Shown: piece after piece, positions 36,220 to 44,563 of the stretch
Numbering within the stretch: position 1 is the first letter of the stretch
How the letters are laid out: the number at the start of each line of letters is the position of its first letter
NCBI RefSeq assembly: GCF_013337045.2
Contig: NZ_CP118259.1
Span: 620,001 to 684,000 of the forward strand
Length of the DNA: 64,000 nt
Direction of reading: 5' to 3'
DNA from: Agrobacterium vitis
Lineage (GTDB): Bacteria > Pseudomonadota > Alphaproteobacteria > Rhizobiales > Rhizobiaceae
Notes under the pieces: model-generated
The model's database searches: none
What the model was told of the DNA's origin: nothing
What the model saw: only the letters and a program-made list of their open reading frames with translations
Program-made: the position numbers and the translations under genes

Positions 36220-36616
36220 TGTAAACCTCCCCAGGTGAAGGCAGCGCGGGCAGACCTCCTCGTCCGCCGCCACGCTGCCAGAAAACTGCCTCTGTTCCCC
36301 AATCATCAGGCTCTTACAAGCCGGCGATTGTTTTTCTCGACAGTCGAGAAAATAACTGGCAGAAGAATTAGACCCTGTCAATATGCCTGTGGGGACCATA
36401 AACGGGTGATGGGTCGAGAACTGCAACACCTGTGAGTTTACCCAGGGGGTAAGGAAGAGTGCTTTTCCCGAAATGAGAAATGGGTCATAGAGAAATCAGA
36501 CCTTGCTGGTTCAGGATGACCCAGAAGAACAGGGGCGTTGCAGTGAAACAGATGCTTTGGGAGGGGCATGTGGTTCAGGAAGAGATAACAGAAGATAGGA
36601 ATAGGTCGGCGCATCG
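36220..36616. other. Divergent xyl regulatory region
   Basis: About 400 bp between xylF and the ROK regulator gene. Beside the operator at 36332-36352 there is a half-site GTCGAGAA at 36414-36421. The rest shows no gene. The two promoters must lie here, and the regulator probably acts on both. Confidence 0.6.
36332..36352. promoter_or_regulatory. Probable XylR (ROK) operator upstream of xylF
   Basis: Perfect 10-bp arms TTTTCTCGAC and GTCGAGAAAA flank a single central A, 113 bp upstream of the xylF start. The near-perfect symmetry and position match an operator of a dimeric ROK repressor. A half-site GTCGAGAA at 36414-36421 may be an auxiliary contact. Confidence 0.75.
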
Positions 36617-37822
36617 ATGCTGATGAAATCCAGCACCGAACAGGTCCGCCGCCAGAATTCAGCCCTGGTTCTCGCCGCTTTGCGGATAGAGCAGGCCATG
36701 TCCCATACCCAAATCGCTGCCGTGACCGGTCTTGCCTCGGCAACGGTCACCGCCATTACCAGTGAGCTGGAACAGGCCGGCGTGATCGAGCGACATGAGC
36801 AGCAGGTCGCTGGCGCACGGGGCAGGCCGCGTGTCGCACTGTCGCGCCGCCGGGATTTCGCCTATGTGATGTCGGTCAGGATTTCCTCCGACCGGCTGAA
36901 TTACACCCTGTCGGATTATCGCGGCACGCTGATGGACCGTTTCGAGGAGCCGCGCCCGCTTGATGTGTCGGCGGTGGGCTTTGTCGACGGACTTGGCCGC
37001 AACCTTGCCCGTCTGGCCAGCCGCTCGAAACTGGAGCCGGAAAAGGTCGCCGTTCTCTCCGTTAGTTCCAAAGGCATTGTCGGTGCGGGCGGCGCAAGAC
37101 TGCTCTGGACACCGGTATTCGGTCGGCAACCGCTCGACATCAAGGCGGGCCTTGGTGATTTCGATGGGGCCATGGCTCTGCTCAGCAACGAGACATTGCT
37201 GGTGGCCCACGGTCTTAGCCGCCGCATGGACGCTCAAGATGGCACGTTTCGCGGCCTGATTGCGCTATCGCTCGGCCACAGCATCGGGCTTGGCATTGCA
37301 AGGCCGGTGCCGGATGGCACGGTGGCGGTCAGCGCCCCGAATTTCGGCCATATGCTCAATACCGCTGACAGCAAATTGTGCGGTTGCGGCGCGAGCGGCT
37401 GTATCGAGGCCTCCGCTGGCTTCTACGGCATCCTGCGCATGGCGTTTGAAGTGCGGCCCGATACCATTCCCGCCAAGTTAGTGCCGATTGCCGAGATGGA
37501 CAAGATCGCGCTCTCGGCCCGCCAGGGCAATCGTATGGCCCAATATGCCTTCCGCCAGGCGGGGCTGGCGTTGGGCCAAGGCCTGTCACGGGTGTTCAGC
37601 CTCCACGAAACGCTCCCCGTCATCATCACCGGCCCCGGCACCCGCTATTATGACCTGCTGGCGCAGGGCATAGAGGAGGGCCTTGCCCAATCCCTGCAAG
37701 TACGGTTGGACGGTATGCCCTCGATCACTCTGGTTGGAGACGAGGCCGATCTGGTGCAGGAGGGGCATGTGGACCATGCGCTGAGGGCGATTGATGAGCG
37801 GTTGTTTGGGGTTGGGGGATGA
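36617..37822 (+). CDS. xylR: ROK-family transcriptional regulator, probable xylose repressor
   Basis: The 401-residue protein has an N-terminal winged helix (RRQNSALVLAALRIEQAMSHTQIAAVTGLASATVTAITSELEQAGVI) and a C-terminal ROK sugar-binding region. The zinc motif of the family is visible in CGCGASGCIEASAG. The actin-like ATP-binding pattern of ROK kinases is weak, as in repressors. It is divergent from the xylFHG operon and should repress it without xylose; ROK repressors of xylose genes are well known. The start could be the ATG at 36617 or the one at 36623, and no strong ribosome-binding site decides. The name is inferred from context. Confidence 0.85.
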   Translation: MLMKSSTEQVRRQNSALVLAALRIEQAMSHTQIAAVTGLASATVTAITSELEQAGVIERHEQQVAGARGRPRVALSRRRDFAYVMSVRISSDRLNYTLSDYRGTLMDRFEEPRPLDVSAVGFVDGLGRNLARLASRSKLEPEKVAVLSVSSKGIVGAGGARLLWTPVFGRQPLDIKAGLGDFDGAMALLSNETLLVAHGLSRRMDAQDGTFRGLIALSLGHSIGLGIARPVPDGTVAVSAPNFGHMLNTADSKLCGCGASGCIEASAGFYGILRMAFEVRPDTIPAKLVPIAEMDKIALSARQGNRMAQYAFRQAGLALGQGLSRVFSLHETLPVIITGPGTRYYDLLAQGIEEGLAQSLQVRLDGMPSITLVGDEADLVQEGHVDHALRAIDERLFGVGG

Positions 37823-37862
37823 CGCAACTGCTCTGCGATCCTGTCATGCGAGCCATCATGGA

Positions 37863-38273
37863 TCAATCGACTTTGAGGGCTTTCATCCGCTTCGCTCTGA
37901 CGATTTCCGCGAGTTTCTTGCGAATCTCAACAAAGAAGCTCTCCGGAACCATGCCATAGTCGCAACGGGTTTGATCGTGCGGCAAGGGAGCCAGCCGATC
38001 AGAGGGCCACGTGAACTGATTGATTTCAGATACGCGGACGTAATTAGCCTCCTGATCCAATCCGATAGCCTTACAGATGTCCTCTGGGATAAGAATGGAT
38101 TGGTCTTCTTCCCCGACTTCTGGATAGGAATGGGTGATTGGAACCACTGTTACCATGCCTGACTCCTGAGACGTCAGCACGATCGCGCAGGGCCTATCCT
38201 TCCTGAAGCGGTCTTTATGCCAGGTGTAGCCAAAACGGATCACAAGACCCGGAACAGGATCCGGCAGATTCAC
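37863..38273 (-). CDS. PemK/MazF-like toxin
   Basis: The 136-residue product has the PemK/MazF beta-barrel wording PGLVIRFGYTWHKDRFRKDRPCAIVLTSQE near the N-terminus, followed by VTVVPITHSYP and later YVRVSEINQFTWP. Such toxins cleave mRNA. The expected charged pocket includes Arg residues in FRKDRPC and Ser31-Gln32. The length is somewhat greater than MazF (about 110), with an extra C-terminal helix KKLAEIVRAKRMKALKVD. The gene overlaps the stop of the preceding antitoxin gene by four bases (ATGA), the usual coupling of toxin-antitoxin pairs. The pair is transcribed away from the xyl regulator gene and is convergent with it. Confidence 0.8.
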   Translation of the reverse strand: MNLPDPVPGLVIRFGYTWHKDRFRKDRPCAIVLTSQESGMVTVVPITHSYPEVGEEDQSILIPEDICKAIGLDQEANYVRVSEINQFTWPSDRLAPLPHDQTRCDYGMVPESFFVEIRKKLAEIVRAKRMKALKVD

Positions 38274-38518
38274 TTGGAAATCACGCCATATTGTGCGTTT
38301 TCAATTTCGCCCAGGAGATCGTCATCAATTTCGCTCGCGTGCAAAACCCGAACTTCCTGGCTCTTCAATCTCCTGAAATGCTCAAGTTCTCTAGGGCTAA
38401 TGTAAGCACCCACAACACGGTCATGAGATGTGACTTCAATCACGCCGACGTCGTAGACTTCCTCGCGGATTTTGCCAAATTGCCGGGAAAAAGCACTGGC
38501 GGGAACTTGAATTGCCAT
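38270..38518 (-). CDS. Phd/YefM-like antitoxin
   Basis: The 82-residue product resembles Phd/YefM antitoxins: an N-terminal DNA-binding domain with VPASAFSRQFGKIREEVYDVGVIEVTSHDRVVGAYISPRELEHFRRL and an acidic C-terminal tail ASEIDDDLLGEIENAQYG that would wrap around the toxin. The start at 38518 has GGAG seven bases upstream. Its stop overlaps the toxin start (ATGA). Upstream lies a strong promoter with a palindrome between the -35 and -10 boxes, so self-repression by the antitoxin or the complex is likely. The domain type is judged by pattern only. Confidence 0.75.
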   Translation of the reverse strand: MAIQVPASAFSRQFGKIREEVYDVGVIEVTSHDRVVGAYISPRELEHFRRLKSQEVRVLHASEIDDDLLGEIENAQYGVISK

Positions 38519-38543
38519 GACCGGTCTCCTTTAATCAGTGTGT

Positions 38544-38571
38544 AAAATACGTAATTTGCGCAAAATGTCAA
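38544..38571 (-). promoter_or_regulatory. Promoter and operator of the toxin-antitoxin pair
   Basis: Read on the minus strand, TTGACA (38571-38566) and TATTTT (38549-38544) are 16 bp apart and 26-53 bp before the antitoxin start. A perfect 10-bp palindrome TTTGCGCAAA (38555-38564) and a TACGTA palindrome (38548-38553) lie within and beside the spacer, where a bound antitoxin would block the polymerase. Confidence 0.7.
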
Positions 38572-38668
38572 TAAGAGTCGATGGAACTTTGGTCGATCAT
38601 CGGCTTATTTTAAACCTGACTTGTGTCCCAGAGAACCTCCAGTGCAGCACTCTTTCGGTGCAAATGAT

Positions 38669-39166
38669 TTACCGAATTTCAAACCCAGTGACTGGAGGGG
38701 TGATCTCTCTGTTCGCCACCGCATGTTGCGTGTAACTGAATGAGGTGAACTGGACGCTGAATTCCTGGCTGAGGCCATCCGACAAACGGACACTGCGCGG
38801 CACCAGCAAAAGGCTATGCGACAGCCGATCGCTGTTGGAGAAGAACTCATCATACCATATTTCCGAGGGATGCTCATGCAGGGCCTCGGCCAGGATCTCC
38901 CTCCCTATGAGTGTCGCATCGGTGTATTGGATTTTCGTCCGCCAATAGCCAATTTGAAGATCTCCGGTCAGGAGAACCAGCTTGAAGCTCTTCGAAGCCT
39001 GCTCGAAAACGGCATGTTCAATAATCGCGTCATTCAAACTGACCGATGTCGCGAATGTGTAAACAGCGCTGTCTTTGTCCAGGGTGCTTAGAAACCGGGT
39101 GTATTCTGCCACCGGATCACCGTCATCCTGATCGCCTGTCGCCCATTCTGAGGTGAAAAACTGCAT
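38669..39166 (-). CDS. Protein of unknown function
   Basis: The 165-residue product is acidic and soluble (MQFFTSEWATGDQDDGDP, IIEHAVFEQASKSFKLVLLTGDLQIGYWRTKIQYTDATLIGREILAEALHEHPSEIWYDEFFS, RLSHSLLLVPRSVRLSDGLSQEFSVQFTSFSYTQHAV). I do not recognise a named family. The start at 39166 is fixed by AGGAG five bases upstream. Its size and its alternation of strands with one helix recall immunity-type proteins that are scattered as single genes, but I see no toxin nearby. The gene lies between the toxin-antitoxin pair and the ABC transporter operon. Confidence 0.65.
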   Translation of the reverse strand: MQFFTSEWATGDQDDGDPVAEYTRFLSTLDKDSAVYTFATSVSLNDAIIEHAVFEQASKSFKLVLLTGDLQIGYWRTKIQYTDATLIGREILAEALHEHPSEIWYDEFFSNSDRLSHSLLLVPRSVRLSDGLSQEFSVQFTSFSYTQHAVANREITPPVTGFEIR

Positions 39167-39345
39167 TTCCGCTCCTGGGTAAGGCCGCCAAAGCCTCAAC
39201 CTCGATACTGTCACCGAAACAGACCGATAACAGACGTCGGATAAAAGCACGAGCACGGTTTTACCACCAGCGAATGAAGGCGTGACGGCCTCATTAGCCG
39301 TAGCGCTTTATATTTGCTGTATAATTCCGTGCGATCGTTGAATTG

Positions 39346-40101
39346 TCACACCAACGCCCCATCAACAATCACCTGCAACCGCCCCTGGCTGCATGCCTCA
39401 ATGCGTGCATCGACGCGGTAGACGTCGCGCAGCAGGGTAGGGGTGATGACGTCTTCGGTTGGGCCTGAGGCGATCAGCTTGCCGCCGCCGATGACAAGGG
39501 TGCGGCTGCAATAGCGAAGCGCATGGTTGAGGTCGTGTAGCGCGATCAGTACGGCAATGCCTTCGCGGGTGGCGATCTTGCGCATGAATTCCAGCACTTC
39601 GATCTGCCGGAAGAGATCGAGCGCCGAGGTCGGCTCATCCATCAGCAGCACTTCCGGCTTGCGCACCAAGGCCTGGGCAATCGCCACCAATTGCCGCTGA
39701 CCGCCCGAGAGCGCACCGAGATCGCGGAAGGCGAGATCGGAGATGCGCAGAGCGGCCAGAATCCGGTCGATATCGTTGAGTTCGCCATCGGCCACCCGCC
39801 AGCCGCCGCCTTGCTTGGCGGCCAGCAGCACGCTTTCGTAGACGGTCAGCACCGCATTGGCGCCGGTATCCTGTGGCATGTAACAGATCGGGCGGTGGCC
39901 CTCGCGCACGTCTTCCACGGCAACCACGCCGGGGCCGGAAATCAGCCCGGCAATGCGCTTGAACAGCGTGGATTTGCCCGCCGCATTCGGGCCGATCAGC
40001 GCGGTCATTTCACCGCCGGTCAGCCAATCGGTGCTGATGTCTTCAAAAACCTGGGCGCGGCCATAGCGGGCGCCGACGCGGTCGAGCTTCAGGCTTACCA
40101 T
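39346..40101 (-). CDS. Iron/metallophore ABC transporter ATP-binding protein (FecE/FhuC type)
   Basis: The 251-residue ATPase drives import through the adjoining FecCD-type permease. Walker A is GPNAAGKST near residue 38, the signature LSGGQRQLVAIAQALV, Walker B VLLMDEPTSALD and the switch H-loop VLIALHDLNHALR. The start has GGAGG five bases before it and overlaps the permease stop by seven bases, so the two are coupled. It is the last gene of an operon of two binding proteins, permease and ATPase. The substrate is likely an iron complex, from the permease type and the RirA-type operator upstream, not from the ATPase itself. Confidence 0.9.
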   Translation of the reverse strand: MVSLKLDRVGARYGRAQVFEDISTDWLTGGEMTALIGPNAAGKSTLFKRIAGLISGPGVVAVEDVREGHRPICYMPQDTGANAVLTVYESVLLAAKQGGGWRVADGELNDIDRILAALRISDLAFRDLGALSGGQRQLVAIAQALVRKPEVLLMDEPTSALDLFRQIEVLEFMRKIATREGIAVLIALHDLNHALRYCSRTLVIGGGKLIASGPTEDVITPTLLRDVYRVDARIEACSQGRLQVIVDGALV

Positions 40102-41174
40102 GCGCGCCTCCTGTTGGTGAAAATCAGTGAGAAGAAGAACGGAACGCCGACCAGTGCGGTGATCACCCCGATGGGGAGAATGGCGCCGGGGATCAGCATT
40201 TTCGACACGACCGAGGTGACGGACAGCAGCAAGGCCCCGCAGATGACCGAGCCGGGCAGGAAGAACCGCTGGTCTTCACCAACCAGCATGCGGGCGATAT
40301 GTGGCCCGACCAGACCGACAAAGCCGATGGTGCCGACAAAGGACACTGGAATGGCGGCCAGCAGGCTGACCAGCATCATGGTTTCCAGCCGCAGAGCGCG
40401 GACATTGACGCCAAGGCTGGCTGCCTTGTCATCACCAAGCCGCAGCGCCGTCAGCGCCCAGGCGCGGCGCGCAAACAGCGGTACGGAGATGACCAGCACG
40501 GCCAGCGTCACGCCAACCTTCATCCAGGTCGCCTTGGTCAGGCTGCCCATGGTCCAGAACACCACGGCGGCCAGCGCCTGTTCCGAGGCCAGATATTCGA
40601 GCAGCGACAACAGCGCGTTGAAGGTGAAAACCAGCGCAATGCCGAGCAGCACGATGGTTTCCACCGTCACACCGCGCATGGTGGACACGCCATAGATGAA
40701 CAGCGAGGCGAGCATGGCCATCAGGAAGGCATTGATCGGCACCATGAACTCAATGGCGGCGGGAAACACCGCGACGCCGCCCACCAGTGCCAGAGCCGCG
40801 CCAAAACCGGCTGCGGCCGAAATGCCGAGGGTAAACGGGCTTGCCAGCGGATTGGCGAGAATGGTCTGCATCTGCGCACCCGCCAGCGACAGACAGGCGC
40901 CGACGGTGACCGCCATCAGCGCAATCGGCATGCGGATATCCCAGATCACCACCCGGATCTGGTTGGAGACGCTATCGGGGGTGAAAATCGCCGAAAGCAC
41001 CTGCGATAGTGTGTAGCGGGCCGGGCCAAGCGCCATATCAACGGCAACGCTTGTGGCCAGAGCCGCCAGCAGGCACAGGAGAATGGTGACGCGCCGGGCG
41101 GTCAGCGCGCGGTACTGGCTGCGCCCCTTTCCTTCACCCTGCACCTCAGCGGCGCTCTCAATGGCAACAGTCAT
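40095..41174 (-). CDS. FecCD-family ABC permease
   Basis: This 359-residue inner-membrane permease is of the BtuC/FecCD family that imports iron-siderophores, haem or cobalamin. Typical segments are RMPIALMAVTVGACLSLAGAQMQTILANPLASPFTLGISAAAGFGAAL (first conserved block), GIALVFTFNALLSLLEY, and FVGTIGFVGLVGPHIARMLVGEDQRFFLPGSVICGALLL (contact with the ATPase and gate), ending with GVITALVGVPFFF. The start ATG shares one base with the stop of the upstream binding protein (TGATG), so translation is coupled. About ten membrane segments fit the family. Confidence 0.93.
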   Translation of the reverse strand: MTVAIESAAEVQGEGKGRSQYRALTARRVTILLCLLAALATSVAVDMALGPARYTLSQVLSAIFTPDSVSNQIRVVIWDIRMPIALMAVTVGACLSLAGAQMQTILANPLASPFTLGISAAAGFGAALALVGGVAVFPAAIEFMVPINAFLMAMLASLFIYGVSTMRGVTVETIVLLGIALVFTFNALLSLLEYLASEQALAAVVFWTMGSLTKATWMKVGVTLAVLVISVPLFARRAWALTALRLGDDKAASLGVNVRALRLETMMLVSLLAAIPVSFVGTIGFVGLVGPHIARMLVGEDQRFFLPGSVICGALLLSVTSVVSKMLIPGAILPIGVITALVGVPFFFSLIFTNRRRAW

Positions 41175-42325
41175 CAGTTTGATCCTTTTTCGTCATCCGA
41201 CGGGTTCATTGAGACGAAATAGCCCGGCTTATAGGCGACCGGCAGGAATTTCTGGTGAAACTCCCGGAAGGTGCGGTCAGGGTCAAGATCCGCAAACAGC
41301 TCCGGGTGAAACCACTTGGCAAATTGCTGGATGGGAACAAATTCATAGGGCACGCCGTAGAACTGGTGCCACGCGGCATGGACCTGACGGTTGCGCACGG
41401 CGGCAAGCCCGTCGAAGCCGGTGCGCTCGATCAAGGTTTGCAGCTTGGCGCGGGCCTTTGCGGGATCGGCGCCGCGGCCGACATGCACGAAACGGTTGGT
41501 CTTGGATTCCGCCAGCCAATTGGAGCCGGTGACGATGATCTGGGCCGGATCGGAGGCGATCAACTGTTCGATGCTGATTTCGCCAAAGGTGGTTGAGATG
41601 ATGTCGGAGGCAATATTATGCCCACCGGCGATCTCGATCATCTGGCCGAAATTGGCCGGGCCGAACGTGCGGCAGCAGCCGCCTTCGGCATCATTGCCCG
41701 GCGCGCGTTCCATGAAGACAGCAGGGCGTTTCAGGTCCTTCACAGCGGCCAGCCGGTCGGTGACAACTGCGATCTGCTGACGGCGATAGGCGATCAGCTC
41801 TTTCGCCTTGTCCTCTGCGCCAAAAATCTGGCCGAGGATTTCGATGGATTTCTCGGTATTCTTGTCGGGGTCGAGACGGAAATCGACATAGACGACCTGA
41901 ATGCCCGCCGCTGCCGCCTTTTCCTCCAACCCGCTTTCCCGCGCTGCCTGCAACACTTCCAGATTAAGCGTCATCACATCAGGATGCAGCGCAATTGCTG
42001 CTTCCAGACTGAAACCGCCCTGCGGCAGATAGCCGAATTGGGGGAGCTTGGCGATCTCAGGGAAGCGCTCGACATAAGCGGCGTAGCTGTCGGGGTCCTT
42101 TTTCACCATGTCATCGCGCCAGCCGACAATGGTATCGAAGGTCTTGTCCCCGGCCAGCGCCGCGATGGTGTGGATCTGCCGGGCCTCGCCGACCAGAACC
42201 CGTTTGGCTGGGAGGTCTAGCGTCACGGTGCGGCCAGCGACATCGGTGATCTCGGCGGCGAATGCGGGAGCGGCCATAAACGGCAAAAGAGCGACAAGCG
42301 CCCGCATGATAATCCTGAAAGTCAT
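41174..42325 (-). CDS. Periplasmic binding protein of iron-type ABC transporter (second of two)
   Basis: The 383-residue protein is a TroA/FecB-type periplasmic solute-binding protein with a signal peptide (IIMRALVALLPFMAAPAFA). Its sequence parallels that of the preceding gene across its whole length: GEARQIHTIAAL, IVGWRDDM, KPDV-like HPDVMTLNLEVL, VVYVDFR, and the unusual FMERAPGNDAEGGCCRTFGPANFGQMIEIAGG with a pair of neighbouring cysteines. The ATG at 42325 has AGAGG seven bases upstream; two TTG codons extend the frame. The stop overlaps the permease start. Two binding proteins for one permease suggest two ligands or different affinity. The ligand is unknown. Confidence 0.88.
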   Translation of the reverse strand: MTFRIIMRALVALLPFMAAPAFAAEITDVAGRTVTLDLPAKRVLVGEARQIHTIAALAGDKTFDTIVGWRDDMVKKDPDSYAAYVERFPEIAKLPQFGYLPQGGFSLEAAIALHPDVMTLNLEVLQAARESGLEEKAAAAGIQVVYVDFRLDPDKNTEKSIEILGQIFGAEDKAKELIAYRRQQIAVVTDRLAAVKDLKRPAVFMERAPGNDAEGGCCRTFGPANFGQMIEIAGGHNIASDIISTTFGEISIEQLIASDPAQIIVTGSNWLAESKTNRFVHVGRGADPAKARAKLQTLIERTGFDGLAAVRNRQVHAAWHQFYGVPYEFVPIQQFAKWFHPELFADLDPDRTFREFHQKFLPVAYKPGYFVSMNPSDDEKGSN

Positions 42326-42387
42326 CAACAAACCTCTTGATATAAGTCCGGCGGCAAGTCCACGCCGCCGGATGCCTTTATAAAATC

Positions 42388-43527
42388 TCAGAGCCCCGTA
42401 TTCAGCGAGACGAAATAGCCGGAACGGTAGGCAACCGGCAGGAAGCGCTCATGCAGCTCCTTGAAAGTCGCTTCCGGGTCCAGATCTTTAAACAGCTCGG
42501 GATGCAGCCATTTGGCAATCTGCTGCACGGCGACGAACTGGTAGGGATTGTTGTAGAACTGGTGCCAGATGGCGTGGACATTGCCATCCTTCACCGCCTT
42601 GATATCGGTAAAGGCGGGGCGTTTCATCAGGTCGGCCAGCTTCTTGGTCGCCAGCGCCTTGTCGGCACCGGGGCCGACGCCCACCCATTTGCCGCCGGGA
42701 ACATACAGTTCCCAATTGGCGCCCGTGACGATCACCTGATCGGGGTTAGAGGCGATGATCTGCTCCGGATTGACGGTGCCGAACGTGCCGGGAATGATCT
42801 TTCCGGCCATGTTGACGCCCCCGGCCAGCTCGACCATCTTGCCGAAATTCTCATTGCCGAACGACATGCAGCAATCGTCGCTATAGCCACCGGCCCGTTC
42901 CATGAACACGAGCGGCTTTTTCAGGTCTTTTGCTTTGGTGAGGGTCTCGGTGACGCGCTTGATCTGCGTATCGTGGAACTCAACGAACTCCTCGGCGCGC
43001 TTTTCCTTGCCGTAGAGCTTGCCGATCAGCCGCATCGACGGATCGGTGTTTTCCATGGCCTTTTCGCGGAAGTCGACATAAACCAAGGGGATGCCGACCT
43101 TCGCAAGCTTTTCGATATAGCCGCTTTCCTCGGTCGCCGATTTGGCGTCGATATTCATGATGATCACGTCAGGCTTCAGCGTCACGGCCTGTTCGATATC
43201 GAACGTGCCGTCCTTCATGCCACCAAAGGTCGGGATTTTTGCCATCTCCGGGAATTTTTCGAGATAGGCATTGTAGCCGTCCAGATCGGCCTTCTGGAAA
43301 TCGTCGCGCCAGCCAACGATGCGCTTGAACGGTGTTTCCGTGTCCAGAGCGGCGGTGAAATAGATCTGGCGGCCTTCGCCCAGGATTACCCGCTCCACGG
43401 GCACGCTGACCTCGACCTCACGGCCGGTAATATCCTTGATCTTCACCATCTCACCGGCGACTGCCACGCCGGACATCAGCGTGAGCGAAAATGCGGCTGC
43501 GCAAGCCACCCCATGAACGTTGAACAC
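42388..43527 (-). CDS. Periplasmic binding protein of iron-type ABC transporter (first of two)
   Basis: This 379-residue solute-binding protein, paralogous to its downstream neighbour, begins with a signal peptide (CAAAFSLTLMSGVAVAG) and has VERVILGEGRQIYFTAAL, IVGWRDDFQKADLDGYNAYLEKFPEMAKIPTFGG, FREKAMENTDPSMRLIGKLYG and FMERAGGYSDDCCMSFGNENFGKMVELAGG. The adjacent-cysteine motif in that last segment is shared by both copies and may be a metal or disulphide site. The start is a GTG at 43527 with GGAGG five bases upstream. It heads the transport operon, opposite a methyltransferase gene across a TGA-N9-TCA element. Confidence 0.88.
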   Translation of the reverse strand: MFNVHGVACAAAFSLTLMSGVAVAGEMVKIKDITGREVEVSVPVERVILGEGRQIYFTAALDTETPFKRIVGWRDDFQKADLDGYNAYLEKFPEMAKIPTFGGMKDGTFDIEQAVTLKPDVIIMNIDAKSATEESGYIEKLAKVGIPLVYVDFREKAMENTDPSMRLIGKLYGKEKRAEEFVEFHDTQIKRVTETLTKAKDLKKPLVFMERAGGYSDDCCMSFGNENFGKMVELAGGVNMAGKIIPGTFGTVNPEQIIASNPDQVIVTGANWELYVPGGKWVGVGPGADKALATKKLADLMKRPAFTDIKAVKDGNVHAIWHQFYNNPYQFVAVQQIAKWLHPELFKDLDPEATFKELHERFLPVAYRSGYFVSLNTGL

Positions 43528-43640
43528 GTTTGCCTCCAAATATAATTTTCTGTTGTGTGAGCACGAAAGCGGAATGGCGTCCCCACCTGGTTCTTGTTTT
43601 CGTGACCCACACAGTGTTTCGCCGTGGATTTATGTTTTTA

Positions 43641-43655
43641 TGACTTTAACAGTCA
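43641..43655. promoter_or_regulatory. Iron-responsive operator (RirA type, TGA-N9-TCA)
   Basis: TGACTTTAACAGTCA in the 178-bp spacer between the first binding-protein gene and the methyltransferase fits the IRO motif TGA-N9-TCA bound by the rhizobial iron regulator RirA. Its inner arms TGACT/AGTCA also pair. The stretch is surrounded by A/T-rich sequence as in known sites. Repression of both transcripts when iron is sufficient is inferred. Confidence 0.7.
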
Positions 43656-43705
43656 AGAAATATCTTTTAGAAGAATTCCAGAGATTTTGAGGGGTTTTTG
43701 CGGGC

Positions 43706-44524
43706 ATGACGCAGACGGCAATGCAACAGAATTACAACCTGAAAGACGAGATCAAGGCCTATTGGTCGGCCCGCGCCGAAACCTTTGACAGCCAGCCCGG
43801 CCACGAAATCTTTTCCGAAGACGAGCGCGCCGCCTGGCATGCGCTGATCCGTAAACATCTGGGGGTGGGCAACGTTGGCGCTGGCGAGGGTCGCAAGGTG
43901 CTGGATCTGGCGTCGGGCACCGGTGTCGTCTCGCATCTGCTGGATGATCTCGGGTTTTCAGTGACCGGCATGGACTGGGCCGAACCGATGCTGGAACGCG
44001 CCCGCGCCAAGGCCAAATCCCGAGGCCGCAATATCCGCTTCCTGATCGGCGATGCCGAAAACACCATGGAGGCGGAGGCAAGCTACGACGCCATCACCAA
44101 CCGCCATCTGGTCTGGACGCTGGTCGATCCGCTCGCAGCTTTCAAGGAATGGCACCGCGTGCTGAAACCCGGCGGCAAGCTGCTGATCGTCGATGGCGAT
44201 TTCGTCAATCCGAGCCCGCTTGCCAAACTTACCGGCCTGCTGGCCAGGCTGGCAACACGCCTTGGCCTCGGTAAATCGCTTGCCCATCATGGCCCGGCAT
44301 CGTCGCTGGTGGAAACCCACAGGAGCATTCTCTCACGGGTCTATTTTTCCCAAGGCGCCAGGGCGGACGCCGTTGTGGCCCTGCTGAAAGAGGCAGGATT
44401 TTCCTCCGTAACGGTGGATACGGACCTGCGCGCCATCAACCGGGCGCAACGCGCCAATTTCGGATTTTTGAAAGGTCTGGAGCGGGCAACCCAGCATCGC
44501 TATGCGATTTGCGCGGTGCGGTGA
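43706..44524 (+). CDS. Class I SAM-dependent methyltransferase next to iron transporter
   Basis: The 272-residue protein has a standard class I fold: motif I VLDLASGTGVVSHLLDDLGF, the acidic strand VTGMDWAEPMLERARAKA, motif III region FLIGDAENTMEAEASYDAITNRHLVWTL, and HRVLKPGGKLLIVDGDF. The order and wording are like UbiE/SAM-methyltransferase type 11 proteins. It is divergent from the iron-type transport operon with one shared IRO element, so it is probably produced together with the transporter. It may modify or release the imported metallophore; the substrate is not known. The N-terminus YNLKDEIKAYWSARAETFDSQPGHE is conserved in this subgroup. Confidence 0.85.
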   Translation: MTQTAMQQNYNLKDEIKAYWSARAETFDSQPGHEIFSEDERAAWHALIRKHLGVGNVGAGEGRKVLDLASGTGVVSHLLDDLGFSVTGMDWAEPMLERARAKAKSRGRNIRFLIGDAENTMEAEASYDAITNRHLVWTLVDPLAAFKEWHRVLKPGGKLLIVDGDFVNPSPLAKLTGLLARLATRLGLGKSLAHHGPASSLVETHRSILSRVYFSQGARADAVVALLKEAGFSSVTVDTDLRAINRAQRANFGFLKGLERATQHRYAICAVR

Positions 44525-44563
44525 GGCGGTGATCGGTGTTGTCGGGGCAGTCACTCAGGAGGA

